A DNA stretch of 64,000 nt from Hyphomicrobiales bacterium (GCA_930633495.1 CAKNFJ010000001.1:4549001-4613000), one strand, 5' to 3'; shown: positions 17,154 to 26,658, counted from the first letter of the stretch. Numbers and translations are program-made. The notes: a model not told the origin generated them from the sequence alone.

Positions 17154-17954
17154 TCAGGAACGGCTTGCGACGTAGAGCGCGATCGCGGTGGCGTTCGAGA
17201 CGTTGAGGCTGGCGATCGCGCCGGGAACTTCGAGACGGGCCATGTGGTCGCACAGCTCCCGGGTGCGCTGGCGCAGGCCCTTGCCCTCGGCGCCCATGAC
17301 CATGACCAGCGGCCGCCTCAGCGCGACCTCGTCGAGCGCGACATCCCCATCCGAATCGAAGCCGATACGCAGGAAGCCGCGGGTGCCCAGCGTCTCCAGC
17401 GCATCGCCGAGATTGCGCACGGCGATGAGCGGCACATGCTCCAGCGCGCCGGAGGCCGATTTCGCTAGCACGCCGGTGGCAGCCGGCGAATGGCGGATGG
17501 TGACGATCACGGCCGCGGCGCCGAAGGCGGCGGCGGATCGCAGGATGGCGCCGACATTGTGCGGATCCGTGATCTGGTCGAGCGCCAGGACGATGGCATC
17601 GTCCGGAAGGCTTTCCAGTTCGGGCGAGGGTAGGGGATCGCAGACGAGATAGAGGCCCTGATGCACCGAATCGGGTGTCAGCAGGCGGTCGATCTCGGAG
17701 GGGCGCACGAGTTCGGGCTCGAGCGGCAGCGTGCCGACCAGTTCCTGCAGCCGCCGCAGCGCGTTCTCGGTCGCGAGCAGGCGCCGGTGCCGCCGTTGCG
17801 GATTGCGCAGGGCTTCGACGACGGGATGGACGCCGTAGAGCACGGCCTCGTCGATATCGCCCGGGCGATGCGGGGGCGGACCACCGGGGCGACGCGGGCC
17901 GCCGGACCTGTTGCCGGCAGGCCGGGCTTGTTTCGGACGGAATGGCGGGGCCAT
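17154..17954 (-). CDS. rlmB: TrmH-family rRNA 2'-O-methyltransferase, RlmB-like
   Basis: This is a 266-residue protein from ATG 17954, preceded by CTGGAG. A basic Pro/Arg/Gly-rich leader (about 30 residues) precedes the SpoU substrate-binding domain (LYGVHPVVEALRNP), and then a SPOUT methyltransferase domain with motif 1 NVGAILRSAAAFG, motif 2 LVMVMGAEGKGL and motif 3 GAIASLNVSNATAIALY. RlmB methylates G2251 of 23S rRNA in the cytoplasm. TrmH-family enzymes are hard to separate by eye, but the N-terminal domain and length favour RlmB. It is convergent with the preceding secreted-protein gene (6-base gap). Confidence 0.9.
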   Translation of the reverse strand: MAPPFRPKQARPAGNRSGGPRRPGGPPPHRPGDIDEAVLYGVHPVVEALRNPQRRHRRLLATENALRRLQELVGTLPLEPELVRPSEIDRLLTPDSVHQGLYLVCDPLPSPELESLPDDAIVLALDQITDPHNVGAILRSAAAFGAAAVIVTIRHSPAATGVLAKSASGALEHVPLIAVRNLGDALETLGTRGFLRIGFDSDGDVALDEVALRRPLVMVMGAEGKGLRQRTRELCDHMARLEVPGAIASLNVSNATAIALYVASRS

Positions 17955-18056
17955 CGCATTCTCCAGATTGACCGGAATGCCGTGCCATGGCGCGGCGCGC
18001 TTGGCCAGTGTGAAGCACGTCAAACGGATGGATCGCAGAGGAAAGGAGCCGCGCGA

Positions 18057-18608
18057 ATGGACGCAACGGATCGGTTGATCGTCATCACCGGCGGGCCCGG
18101 ATCGGGCAAGACGACCTTGATCGAAGCCCTGGCGAAGCATGGGCTGGCCGTGCGGCCGGAAGCCGGCCGGGCGATCATCCGTGATCAGCTGGCGATCGGT
18201 GGCGAGGGCCTGCCATGGAAGAATCGCGCGCTCTTCGCCGAATTGATGCTGGCGGCGGATCTGAGAAGCTATGACGAGGCCCGCCGGCTTGAAGGGGCGG
18301 TCTTCTTCGATCGTGGCCTGCCCGACATCGCAGGCTATCTCACCCTTTGCGGTTTGCCGGTGCCGCCGCATGTCGAGGCGGTGGCCCGGCGCTTCCGCTA
18401 TCGCAGGAGCGTGTTCATCGCCCCGCCATGGCCTGCCATTTTCGGGCAGGATGCCGAACGCAGGCAGGATTTCGCCGAGGCCGAGCGAACCTGCGCGGTG
18501 ATGGCGCGCATTTATCCACGCTATGGCTACGATCTCGTCGAATTGCCGCTGACCAGCGTCGAAAGTCGTCTGGATTTCATTCTGCAGCGCCTCGATACGG
18601 CGGCCTGA
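18057..18608 (+). CDS. Small P-loop ATPase/kinase-like protein (AAA_28 type)
   Basis: This 183-residue protein starts at ATG 18057, with AAAGGAG eight bases upstream. It has a Walker A motif GGPGSGKTTLIEALA at the N-terminus, a hydrophobic strand ending in acid (AVFFDRGLPDIAGY) that fits Walker B, and a RYRRSVFIAPPWPAIFGQD lid-like region. This is the AAA_28/TagK-like predicted ATPase family, whose substrates are unknown. It is divergent from rlmB, with a 102-base gap. Confidence 0.8.
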   Translation: MDATDRLIVITGGPGSGKTTLIEALAKHGLAVRPEAGRAIIRDQLAIGGEGLPWKNRALFAELMLAADLRSYDEARRLEGAVFFDRGLPDIAGYLTLCGLPVPPHVEAVARRFRYRRSVFIAPPWPAIFGQDAERRQDFAEAERTCAVMARIYPRYGYDLVELPLTSVESRLDFILQRLDTAA

Positions 18609-18770
18609 GCGGTGCCGCTGGGACTGGCTTCACAAGGAATTCACGTCTCCGGTCTTTTTGCCGTTGACAGGGGGCGGCCCGGTCACCATAAGTCCGGCCG
18701 CGCCTGCCGGTCGTCGCGAAAGTGACATATCGGTGGCCCTCGGCCCAGCGGGCCGATCAAGGGCGCAGGC

Positions 18771-18855
18771 GGGGGAATGTCCCGAGCGGCAAAGGGGGCG
18801 GACTGTAAATCCGCTGGCTATGCCTTCGCAGGTTCGAGTCCTGCTTCCCCCACCA
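18771..18855 (+). tRNA. tRNA-Tyr (GTA)
   Basis: This is an 85-nt class II tRNA. The acceptor stem GGGGGAA pairs with TTCCCCC, followed by discriminator A and an encoded CCA (18853-18855). The anticodon GTA is at 18805-18807, in a GGCGGA/TCCGCT stem. A long variable arm and a GGTTCGAGTCC T-arm are present. All of this matches bacterial tRNA-Tyr. Confidence 0.97.
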
Positions 18856-18900
18856 CCATTTTCCTAACCATTTGATTTTCCTTTCTTTTTGGGCGCATCC

Positions 18901-18925
18901 CCCGCACCTGATGCTAAGGTGCGGG
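18901..18925. terminator. Hairpin between tRNA-Tyr and the hydantoinase gene
   Basis: CCCGCACCT and AGGTGCGGG form a perfect 9-bp stem with a 7-base loop in the convergent gap. No T-tract follows on either side. A T-rich run (TTGATTTTCCTTTCTTTTT) precedes it after the tRNA. It could serve as a transcription barrier for both strands. Confidence 0.45.
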
Positions 18926-18983
18926 AATAGACGTTCGATTTCGGGGCCGGAATCAGGGATGCGCGGCCGCTGCCTAACGCGTC

Positions 18984-20465
18984 TCAATCCAGGATCGTCG
19001 CGCCGAAATTCCGCTGCGGATCCATGTCTGCGACGAGCCTGCCGGTCGGGGTGGCCGCCGGGCCGCCTTCGCGGCGGAGCCAGCGACCGGCGCCGGGCTT
19101 CCCGTGAAGCGTTCCATCGGCCATGATATCCTCGCCCCGGACGAGGACGCGCTCCGGCCAGCCGGTGACGCTGCGGCCGGCGAAGGGGGTAAAGCCGGTG
19201 TGGTCGTGCATCGCTGCGTCGGTGATCGTCACCGTCCTGTGCGGATCCCAGATCGCGATGTCGGCGTCATAGCCAGGCAACAGCGCGCCCTTGGCGGGCA
19301 GGTTGTAGATCGCGGCGGGCGCCGTGGCGGTGAGATTGACGAAGGCGTCGAGCCCACGCCCTGCGAATTCCGGCCGCCCCTTCGAGACCAGCGCGTCGAA
19401 GAGCAGGGGCAGCCGTGTCTCCAGCCCCGGCAGGCCATTGGCGATCTGCTTGAAGGTCGGGTTGGGGCCGGCCGAGAGCTTGCCGGTCTCGTCGAAGCGA
19501 TAGGGCGCGTGGTCCGAGGAGATTGTCTGGATGTCGCCGAGCGCCAGCGCCTGCCAGAGCGCGTCCTGATCCGCCTTTTCGCGCGGCGGCGGCGAGCACA
19601 TCCATTTGGCGCCTTCGAGCCCCGGCTTGTCGAGATCGTGCCGGGTCAGGAAGAGATATTGCGGGCAGGTCTCGGCGAAGACCTTGAGGCCGCGCCCGCG
19701 CGCCTCGCGGATCGCCTGCGCTCCCTCCGCCGTCGAGACGTGGAAGATCATGATCGGCTGATCGAGCAGTTCGGCCGCCGCGATCAGCCGGTTGAAGGCC
19801 TCGGCCTCAGAGCCGCGCGGATGGCTGATCGCGTGGTATTTCGGCGCGACATAACCCTTCTCGACCAGTTTCCGGCCCATCCAGGAGATCATGCCGTGGT
19901 TTTCGGCATGGACGCAGACCAGGGCGCGATTCTGCCGGGCGGTCAGCAGCAGGTCGAGCAGCGGTTCGTCGTCGATCTTGATCAGGTCGTAGGTCATGAA
20001 GACCTTGATCGAGGCGTGGCCTTCGCCGATCAGCGCCGGCAGATCCTGCCGGATCGTCTTGGCGTCGGGATTGGCGACGATGAGGTGGAAGGCGTAGTCG
20101 ATCAGCGCGCCACGCCGGGCGAGGGCGGCATAGTCGTCGACGACCTGTCTCAGGTCGAGGCCGCGATGCTGGGCGGCGAAGGAGATCAGCGTGGTGTTGC
20201 CGCCGAAGGCGGCCGAGGCCGTCGCGCTCTCGAAGGTATCGGCGTTGAGCAACCCGCCGGCCGAGACCTGCTCGACATGGGCATGGGTATCGATACCGCC
20301 CGGCAGGACGAGCTTGCCGGTGGCGTCGATCTCGCGGGCGCCCGGCGCGAGCCCAATGCCGAGCGCGGCGATCTTGCCGTCCTTGATGCCGACATCGGCG
20401 CGGAAGCTGCCGGTCGCGGAGCCGATGGTGCCGCCCCGGACGACCAGATCGTAGTTTACCGTCAT
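18984..20465 (-). CDS. hydA: D-hydantoinase/dihydropyrimidinase
   Basis: This is a 493-residue cyclic amidohydrolase that opens hydantoin or dihydropyrimidine rings to N-carbamoyl amino acids. Binuclear zinc ligands are visible: HAH at residues 61/63, the Lys to be carboxylated in ASIKVFMTYD (about 153), His in CVHAENH (about 186), His in FHVSTAEG (about 240) and Asp in SSDHAPY (about 315). The length is normal. It is the last gene of a three-gene minus-strand operon, 15 bases after the racemase stop. With an L-carbamoylase and a racemase present, hydantoin use is more likely than pyrimidine breakdown. Confidence 0.92.
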   Translation of the reverse strand: MTVNYDLVVRGGTIGSATGSFRADVGIKDGKIAALGIGLAPGAREIDATGKLVLPGGIDTHAHVEQVSAGGLLNADTFESATASAAFGGNTTLISFAAQHRGLDLRQVVDDYAALARRGALIDYAFHLIVANPDAKTIRQDLPALIGEGHASIKVFMTYDLIKIDDEPLLDLLLTARQNRALVCVHAENHGMISWMGRKLVEKGYVAPKYHAISHPRGSEAEAFNRLIAAAELLDQPIMIFHVSTAEGAQAIREARGRGLKVFAETCPQYLFLTRHDLDKPGLEGAKWMCSPPPREKADQDALWQALALGDIQTISSDHAPYRFDETGKLSAGPNPTFKQIANGLPGLETRLPLLFDALVSKGRPEFAGRGLDAFVNLTATAPAAIYNLPAKGALLPGYDADIAIWDPHRTVTITDAAMHDHTGFTPFAGRSVTGWPERVLVRGEDIMADGTLHGKPGAGRWLRREGGPAATPTGRLVADMDPQRNFGATILD

Positions 20466-20480
20466 GTGCCCTTGTCCTTC

Positions 20481-21137
20481 TCAGCGTACCATGACCGTGC
20501 CGATCGCCATGGCGACTGCGGCCTGGGTCGGGTCGATCACGGGCACCCCGAGCGCATCCTCCAGCGGCCGACGATGGCGCGCCATGCCGGCGCAGCCCAT
20601 GATGATCGCACCGGCGCCGTCCAGATCCCTGAGTTCGCGCCCGATCGCGATCATGCGCGCGAGCGTGCCTTCGCCCGAAGCGCTCTCGGCCACCGACATT
20701 TCGAGCGGCCGTTCGCCCGCGAGCCGCTCCATCTGCCCCATCTGGCGGAGATAGCGGATATGGCGCGGGATCGAGCGCGACTTGATCGCGATGACGCCGA
20801 AGCGGTCCGCCCGGGTCAGGGCCGTCAGCACGCCGCATTCGGCGATGCCGAAGACCGGGCTCTGCGTGCCCTCGCGCGCGACATGCAGGCCGGGGTCCGA
20901 ATAGCAGGCGATGACGAAGGCGTCGGCGTCGTCGGCCTCGATCCGGCGGCGCAGCGGAAGCGTGACGCTCTCGACATGCTCCTGCGTCTCGATGCCGACA
21001 GGTCCCTCGGCAAGCGATACGCAGGTGATTTCGGGTCCCTCGGCGAAGGTGAGCGGCGCCAGCGCCAGCCGGAGCCCTTCTGTGACCGTTTCGTTGGAGT
21101 TGGGATTGATGACGAGAATGCGGGGGCGGCGAGTCAT
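20481..21137 (-). CDS. hyuE: Hydantoin racemase (Asp/Glu/hydantoin racemase family)
   Basis: This is a 218-residue cytoplasmic racemase that interconverts D- and L-5-monosubstituted hydantoins so both enantiomers can be used. The two catalytic Cys are present in the expected contexts: FVIACYSDPGL (about residue 77) and IIMGCAGMARH (about 180). The N-terminal ILVINPNSNETVT is the family signature. The gene lies between the carbamoylase and the hydantoinase in one operon. Confidence 0.9.
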   Translation of the reverse strand: MTRRPRILVINPNSNETVTEGLRLALAPLTFAEGPEITCVSLAEGPVGIETQEHVESVTLPLRRRIEADDADAFVIACYSDPGLHVAREGTQSPVFGIAECGVLTALTRADRFGVIAIKSRSIPRHIRYLRQMGQMERLAGERPLEMSVAESASGEGTLARMIAIGRELRDLDGAGAIIMGCAGMARHRRPLEDALGVPVIDPTQAAVAMAIGTVMVR

Positions 21138-21228
21138 CGGCAGGGTTCCGAACTGAAAGGTTGGGCGCGCACCGGCTTCATATCAAAGGCCATCGGGCCC
21201 GCGTAACCGTCACTGCGAGCGGCATCGT

Positions 21229-22530
21229 TCAGGCGACTTCTCGCGCGACCCAATCGGCCAGCATGGTGCAGGCGGCGAGGAAATCGTCGATCTCCATCGC
21301 TTCCTGCGGATTATGGCTGCCATGCTCGTTGCGCACGAACAACATGGCGATCGGCACGCCGGCGGCCGCGAAGGCGGCCGAATCGTGCGAGGCCGGGCTG
21401 CCAAGCGGCATCGTCGCGATGCCGTGACGGGTCGCTGCAGCCTCGAGCCCGGCGACAATGACGGGATCAACGGGCCCCACGGCGGCGCTGGCACGCGCGC
21501 CGAGCTCGAAGGTGACCGCTCGGCGCTGCTCAATCTCGCCGATGGCCGCCAGCATCCTGGCCTCGATGCGTTCCAGCACGGCAGGATCATAGGCGCGCAC
21601 ATCGAGGCTGAAGGCGAAGCTGCCCGGAACGGTGGTCAGGCCATGGACCGCCGGATCGGTGTGGAAGCGGCCGAGCGTGACAGCCATCGGGAAGCCGTTG
21701 GCTTCCTCCTCCTGCCAGAGCCGGTCGAGCAGCATGGCGAATTCGGCGCCGGCCATGGCGGCGTCGCGACGGAAGCGGCGCGGCGTGCCGACATGATCGT
21801 GCCGCCCGACGATGCGCGCGTCGGGATAGCGGAAATTGCCGGGCACGCCCGTGCAGATCGCGACCGGGAGGCCGGATTCGACGAGGCTCGGGGCCTGTTC
21901 GATATGGACTTCGAGGAAGGCGCGGATCGTGGCCGGATCGAGATGGCGTTCGCGTCGCCGGATCGCTGCGGAATTGCCGCCACTGGCGTCGATGCTGGCG
22001 GCGAGGACGCGGCCATCGTCGATGCGCTTCGCTTCCAGCGCGCCGTCCGGCAGGGTGCCGAGCGCCGAGCGGCTGCCGATATAGGACACCTGGAACCAGA
22101 CGCTTTCCTCGGCCCGCACGCCCATCGCGGCGACATCGCAGCGCGGCTGGATACCCAATGCGCGCAAGGTCTCGATCACGACGAGTCCGGCAACGACGCC
22201 GGCGGCGCCATCGAAATTGCCGCCATGCGGCACGCTGTCGAGATGCGAGCCCATCAGAATGCGTGGGGCGCTCGCCTCGCGGCCGGGCAGGGCGACATAG
22301 GTATTGGCGGCAAAGTCATGCGAGACGGCGAGCCCTCGCGCCGCGCCGTGCTCGGCCAGCAGGCGGTGGCCGAAATCCTCGCCCAGGCCATAGGTGTCGC
22401 GGGTGATGCCGGGCGTGTCGCGGCTGCCGACCGCCAGTTGGTCGAAAAGATCTTCCACCCAGCCACGTTGGGCGGCGACAGCCCGAGCGATCGTCGTGCT
22501 GGCGGCTGAGGTGCTGGCGGCTGCGGTCAT
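21229..22530 (-). CDS. hyuC: N-carbamoyl-L-amino-acid hydrolase / allantoate amidohydrolase family (M20)
   Basis: This 433-residue zinc-dependent M20-type amidohydrolase has the metal-binding GSHLDSVPHGGNFDG motif (about residue 92), then GVRAEESVWF with the catalytic/metal acid region (about 135), HIEQAPSLVESGLP (about 205) and SPASHDSAAFAAAGVP near the C-terminus. It removes carbamoyl from N-carbamoyl-L-amino acids (AtzF/AllC-like relatives act on allantoate or ureidoglycine). It is first in the operon with racemase and hydantoinase, completing the path from hydantoin to L-amino acid. A long AG repeat lies 159 bases upstream of its start. Confidence 0.9.
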   Translation of the reverse strand: MTAAASTSAASTTIARAVAAQRGWVEDLFDQLAVGSRDTPGITRDTYGLGEDFGHRLLAEHGAARGLAVSHDFAANTYVALPGREASAPRILMGSHLDSVPHGGNFDGAAGVVAGLVVIETLRALGIQPRCDVAAMGVRAEESVWFQVSYIGSRSALGTLPDGALEAKRIDDGRVLAASIDASGGNSAAIRRRERHLDPATIRAFLEVHIEQAPSLVESGLPVAICTGVPGNFRYPDARIVGRHDHVGTPRRFRRDAAMAGAEFAMLLDRLWQEEEANGFPMAVTLGRFHTDPAVHGLTTVPGSFAFSLDVRAYDPAVLERIEARMLAAIGEIEQRRAVTFELGARASAAVGPVDPVIVAGLEAAATRHGIATMPLGSPASHDSAAFAAAGVPIAMLFVRNEHGSHNPQEAMEIDDFLAACTMLADWVAREVA

Positions 22531-22685
22531 CTCGGTCCCGTTATTGTCGCGGCAGCGGGTTGAATGGTCCGGGGCCGTGCAGGGTCGAGTGTATCGTCCG
22601 CTTTTGGATTTTAGGAGTGCGGATACCGTCTTTCGCGCGTGAGCTGGGGACGCTTCTGCCAGGGCGCCGCCAATCTTCTCTCGCT

Positions 22686-22740
<55 letters not shown>

Positions 22741-22779
22741 AGACGACGCAGGTCTTGCGGGCGAGAAGACGTCGTCGCC

Positions 22780-23052
22780 TCAGCGCCGCGGAAATGGGCA
22801 GGCTGGGCATTCCGGCCCGGTCGATTTCACGCCCGCGATCGAATTCAGGGCTTCCTTTCCGAACGCGACGAGTTCCGCGCTGGCCGTGAGGACGAAGTTC
22901 TGCTTTCGGCAGTCCTCGATGAAAGTCTGCAGCTTTCCGGCCTTCTCGAGCATCCGGATCGTGTTCAGGACGGCTTCCACGTCGAGTTCCACAGGCTTCT
23001 GGCGATCGGTCGGCTTTTTCACTTGAACCTCCGTGTCGGTCTTCTCTTTCAC
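22780..23052 (-). CDS. Small hypothetical protein
   Basis: This 90-residue soluble protein has a charged N-terminus (KEKTDTEVQVKK) and an amphipathic helical middle (VEAVLNTIRMLEKAGKLQTF). It ends in a CPACPFPRR segment with a C-x2-C pair that could be a partial metal site. It starts seven bases after the stop of the preceding lipoprotein gene, which suggests a two-gene unit. I do not recognise the family. Confidence 0.6.
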   Translation of the reverse strand: MKEKTDTEVQVKKPTDRQKPVELDVEAVLNTIRMLEKAGKLQTFIEDCRKQNFVLTASAELVAFGKEALNSIAGVKSTGPECPACPFPRR

Positions 23053-23058
23053 ATCAGG

Positions 23059-24012
23059 TTAGCGAGGCGTTCCGAAGGATTGCAGGTAGTTTCGTTCGAT
23101 CACGCGGTCGACCGCCGCCGCGCCGGACTGCCTCAGCGCCTGCTGCGCCGAGATGATGCGGCCGAACTGATCGAAATGTTTCTTGTTCTTGGGGTCCGCG
23201 CCCTGCACGATCACGATGATCTGGTGCTTGTCCTGGCGGCTGTTGTCCGATTTTGCCCCGACGCCCGTCGCGATATAGGCGCCACGAACGGGATCGAGCT
23301 CCCATCCCGGCCCGAAGTTCGCGGCCGTTTTCGTGGTGAAGGTGATGGTCGCCGTCCTCTCCGGAATATCCGGGCTCTCCTTGTCGCCGATGAGATTGAG
23401 GTTCTGGTTGGCGCGCGTGAAATCGCCGACCACTTCGGAAACCCGGGTCAGCCCTGTCGCCGGGAAGAGATAGTTGGCGTGTTTGGGAATGCCGTCGCAG
23501 TAGCTTTGGGGCGTGCGCAGGAGGCTGTCGAACGTATCGAAATGGCGCTGCGTGAACTTCGCGTCGCGGGTTCTGTCGTTCTGGAGAGATATGCCGAACC
23601 GATTGAGGCCGTTCGAGAAGTTGCGCCGCACCGTCAGATCGAAACCGGCGGTGTTCACTTCATTCGCTTCGATGGTGAAGTCGTAGGTAATCGCGGAGTC
23701 TTTATAGAATTCGACGAGCTGGCGCGGGCCGTCCCTGAATTTTTCGTATTTGATGTTCTTGAACTCGTAAGGGTTTTCCTCGATCCACCGTGCCATCTGT
23801 TCGCCTGTCCGGCTTTCATAGGCGGGCGCTTGGCCATAAGCGCGCATGACCTCGGCAAGATGCGCGCGAAGGCCGGCGCGTGCCTGGCAGCGCGTGAAAA
23901 TGACGACGTCCTGACTCGTGATCCCGGTGAAATCTTCGATCTGCGGCTGAATTGCACATGCTGCCAAAGGCAGCGACAAGCTCGCGATCGCAAGCCTCGA
24001 TACTCTCGACAT
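23059..24012 (-). CDS. Hypothetical lipoprotein
   Basis: This is a 317-residue protein from ATG 24012. A signal peptide ends in the lipobox LAAC (about residue 19), so the mature protein should be lipid-anchored. The mature part has no membrane segment. It contains regions such as TGITSQDVVIFTRCQARAGL and ATITFTTKTAANFGPGWELD that suggest a beta-rich fold. An ATG at 24045 is a poorer start because it would bury the signal peptide. It precedes the 90-residue hypothetical gene. No family is recognised. Confidence 0.75.
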   Translation of the reverse strand: MSRVSRLAIASLSLPLAACAIQPQIEDFTGITSQDVVIFTRCQARAGLRAHLAEVMRAYGQAPAYESRTGEQMARWIEENPYEFKNIKYEKFRDGPRQLVEFYKDSAITYDFTIEANEVNTAGFDLTVRRNFSNGLNRFGISLQNDRTRDAKFTQRHFDTFDSLLRTPQSYCDGIPKHANYLFPATGLTRVSEVVGDFTRANQNLNLIGDKESPDIPERTATITFTTKTAANFGPGWELDPVRGAYIATGVGAKSDNSRQDKHQIIVIVQGADPKNKKHFDQFGRIISAQQALRQSGAAAVDRVIERNYLQSFGTPR

Positions 24013-24266
24013 CCGCGCCCCCGCGTATTTTTTGCAATCCTGCACGCGGTTTGGATTTTTGCAACCATTGGTTGTCGATTGTTGTATTCGTGCTTCCTCG
24101 ACGGCGAGCCGGGAGGACGATCCAACGCCCGGAGCGGCAGCGATTCGGCGTTGACAGGCTTGGCCGCATCGCCAACTTTGCCATTTCCCAGGCGACGGTA
24201 AAGTTGACGATCGCTGCCTTTAGCAACTGCGGACGACAAGCCTATGCAACGCCGGATGGTGGGCGA

Positions 24267-25178
24267 ATGAATCGCTATCCGATGTTCAATCCGCAGCTGC
24301 TGCTGAGTTTCGTCGCGGTGTGCGAGACGCTCAGCTTCACCCGTGCGGCGGATCGCGTCTCCCTTTCGCAATCCACCGTGAGCCAGCAGGTCCGGCGGCT
24401 GGAGGACCTGCTCGGCAAGCCGCTGCTGGAGCGGTCGTCGCACCAGGTCGAGCTGACGGAGGAGGGCGGCCGGCTGCTGAGCTATGCGCGCCGCATCATC
24501 GCGCTGAACGAGGAGGCGCATGACGCGCTGACAGGCTTCTGGCGCGACGGCGTGCTGCGGCTCGGCGTCCCGGAGGACTTCGCGGTGTCGACCGTCGATC
24601 TCCTGGCGGAGTTCAGCCGCGAACAGCCGCATTTGCGGCTCGATGTCACCAGCGGCCTGAGCGCCGACCTTCGCGGCGCCTATGGCCGCGAGGAGCTGGA
24701 CCTCATCCTGGTCAAGCAACGTCGCAGCCAGCCGCCCCGCGCCGCCCGGCGGGAGCCTCTGCTGTGGCTCGACAGCCTGGCACACCCGGCGATCGAGCGC
24801 GCGCCGGTGTCGCTCGTGGTGTTCCCGCTCAATGGGCTTTATCGCGAGGAACTCTGCCAGGCACTTGACAGCCTCGGCATTCGCTGGCGCGTGAGCTACA
24901 GCAGCGCCAGCCTGGGCGCGCTGGCCGCCGCTTCGGCCGCCGGCCTGGGCGTGACGCTATTGCCCGCGAGCTGCCGACTGCCCGGTCACCGGACGCTGGG
25001 CGTGGCGGAAGGGTTTCCGGAGATCACGGATTTCGAACTCGCGCTCTACTATCGCGACGACGCGCCGGCCTCGGCTATCGCCCTGGCCGAGCGACTTGCG
25101 CGCTTCTGCCGGCTGGAATCGCAAGCGGGCTTGCCGTCGATGGCGCCGGCCATTGCCAATTCGAATAGCCAGAATTGA
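24267..25178 (+). CDS. LysR-family transcriptional regulator
   Basis: This 303-residue regulator has an N-terminal winged HTH (LLLSFVAVCETLSFTRAADR, then LSQSTVSQQVRRLEDLLGKP), the standard LysR signature. A periplasmic-binding-protein-like effector domain follows (VLRLGVPEDF at the start of the domain). The start is ATG 24267. It is on the same strand as, and 79 bases before, the Tat-type amidohydrolase gene. It is therefore a likely activator of the two amidohydrolase genes, although LysR genes are usually divergent. Confidence 0.93.
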   Translation: MNRYPMFNPQLLLSFVAVCETLSFTRAADRVSLSQSTVSQQVRRLEDLLGKPLLERSSHQVELTEEGGRLLSYARRIIALNEEAHDALTGFWRDGVLRLGVPEDFAVSTVDLLAEFSREQPHLRLDVTSGLSADLRGAYGREELDLILVKQRRSQPPRAARREPLLWLDSLAHPAIERAPVSLVVFPLNGLYREELCQALDSLGIRWRVSYSSASLGALAAASAAGLGVTLLPASCRLPGHRTLGVAEGFPEITDFELALYYRDDAPASAIALAERLARFCRLESQAGLPSMAPAIANSNSQN

Positions 25179-25257
25179 CAAAAATCGCTGCCAAGCGGTG
25201 CCGGCGGAGCGTATTTCCGGGCGATACCCACAACAATCAGGACGACGGGAGATCGCC

Positions 25258-26658
25258 ATGGAAACGGGGCATCGCCAAAGCCGCAGGGCCTTTCTCGGAC
25301 AGACCGGGAAGCTGACGACCGCCTATGCCGTCATGGGGTTGGCGAATGGCGCCGCTCAGGCCGCGCCGGCTGCTGCCAATCAGTCCCGTCCGCAATCAGA
25401 GGCGGGCGCCGTCACGCTGACGGACCAGCATTATTGCCTGACCGATGTCCGTCTCGAGGACGGCTTCGAATATGACGGCCAGACGGTGATCGCTACGCGC
25501 ACCGCGCTCTACACGCTGGAAATCAAGGCCGGGAAGATCACCGCGCTGCATGCGGCCGGCGCTCCTCTGCCGGCGGGCGTTCCCTGCTATCGCGCCCATG
25601 GTCAGCTTGCCCTGCCGGCGATGCGCGACATGCACATTCATCTCGACAAGACCTTCTACAGCGGCCCCTGGCAGGCGCCGCGCCCGCGCCAGGGCAAGAC
25701 GATCCTCGACATGATCGCTCTCGAGGAAAAGCTCCTGCCGCAGCTGCTGCCGACCTCGCAGCAGCGGGCCGAGGCGCTGATCGCCCTGCTGCAGTCGAAG
25801 GGCACCACGGTGGCGCGCAGCCATTGCAATATCGACCCGGTCAGCGGGCTGAAGAGCCTCGAACATCTGCTGCGCGCGCTGGAGAAGCATCGCGACGATT
25901 TCAGCTGCGAGATCGTCGCGTTTCCCCAGCACGGCCTGCTGCACTCGAAGGTCGACGGCCTGATGCGAGAAGCGATGGGCATGGGTGTCGACTATGTCGG
26001 CGGCCTCGATCCGACCAATGTCGACGGGGCGATGGAGAAGTCGGTCGACGCGATGTTCCAGATCGCGCTCGACGCCGGCAAGGGCGTCGACATCCATCTG
26101 CACGAGACCAACCCGGCGGGCGTCGCGGCGATCAACCGCATGATCGACACCGTCGAGAAGAATCCGGCTCTGCGCGGCAAGGTGACGATCAGCCACGGTT
26201 TCGCGCTGACCACCCTGTCGCCTGGAGCCCTCTCGGAGACCATCGCACGGATGGCGGCGCAGGGAATGAGCATTGCATCGACGGTGCCGCTCGGCGGGCT
26301 GATGATGCCGCTGCCGCAGTTGAGCGAGAAGGGCGTGTTCGTCATGACCGGAACCGACAGCGTCATCGATCACTGGTCGCCCTTCGGTCGCGCCGACATG
26401 CTGGAAAAGGCCAATCTCTACGCGCAGCTGTACCGGGGCAGCGACGAATTCCGGCTGTCGCGGGCCCTGTCCATCGCGACCGGCGGAGTGCTGCCGCTCG
26501 ACGACAGCGGCAAGCGGGCCTGGCCGAAGGTCGGCGACGATGCGGCCTTCACGCTGGTGCCGGCCAGCTGTTCGGCCGAGGCGGTCGCGCGCCTGCCGGA
26601 GCGCAGCGCCACCTTCCATCGCGGCCGCATGGTCTTCGGCAGCGTCGGGATCGCCTGA
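25258..26658 (+). CDS. Tat-exported amidohydrolase, cytosine-deaminase-like
   Basis: This 466-residue protein starts at ATG 25258, with GGGAG seven bases upstream. The N-terminus has a twin-arginine motif (SRRAFLG), a hydrophobic stretch and cleavage near AAQA, predicting export of the folded enzyme to the periplasm. The catalytic part is a metal-dependent TIM barrel: HIHLDKTF, a mid HLHETN motif (His...Glu), SHGFALT and TGTDSVIDHWSPFG with the late Asp. It is a paralogue of the next gene. Members of this group act on cytosine-like rings, creatinine or cyclic amides; the substrate here is unknown. Confidence 0.87.
   Translation: METGHRQSRRAFLGQTGKLTTAYAVMGLANGAAQAAPAAANQSRPQSEAGAVTLTDQHYCLTDVRLEDGFEYDGQTVIATRTALYTLEIKAGKITALHAAGAPLPAGVPCYRAHGQLALPAMRDMHIHLDKTFYSGPWQAPRPRQGKTILDMIALEEKLLPQLLPTSQQRAEALIALLQSKGTTVARSHCNIDPVSGLKSLEHLLRALEKHRDDFSCEIVAFPQHGLLHSKVDGLMREAMGMGVDYVGGLDPTNVDGAMEKSVDAMFQIALDAGKGVDIHLHETNPAGVAAINRMIDTVEKNPALRGKVTISHGFALTTLSPGALSETIARMAAQGMSIASTVPLGGLMMPLPQLSEKGVFVMTGTDSVIDHWSPFGRADMLEKANLYAQLYRGSDEFRLSRALSIATGGVLPLDDSGKRAWPKVGDDAAFTLVPASCSAEAVARLPERSATFHRGRMVFGSVGIA

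Noticed and set aside
18901..18925. Hairpin after tRNA-Tyr as a phage attachment site
   Set aside because: There is no integrase gene and no direct repeat of the tRNA 3' end within the window.
19104..21206. Long open frame on the plus strand opposite hydantoinase and racemase
   Set aside because: It spans two well-defined minus-strand genes and has no domain.
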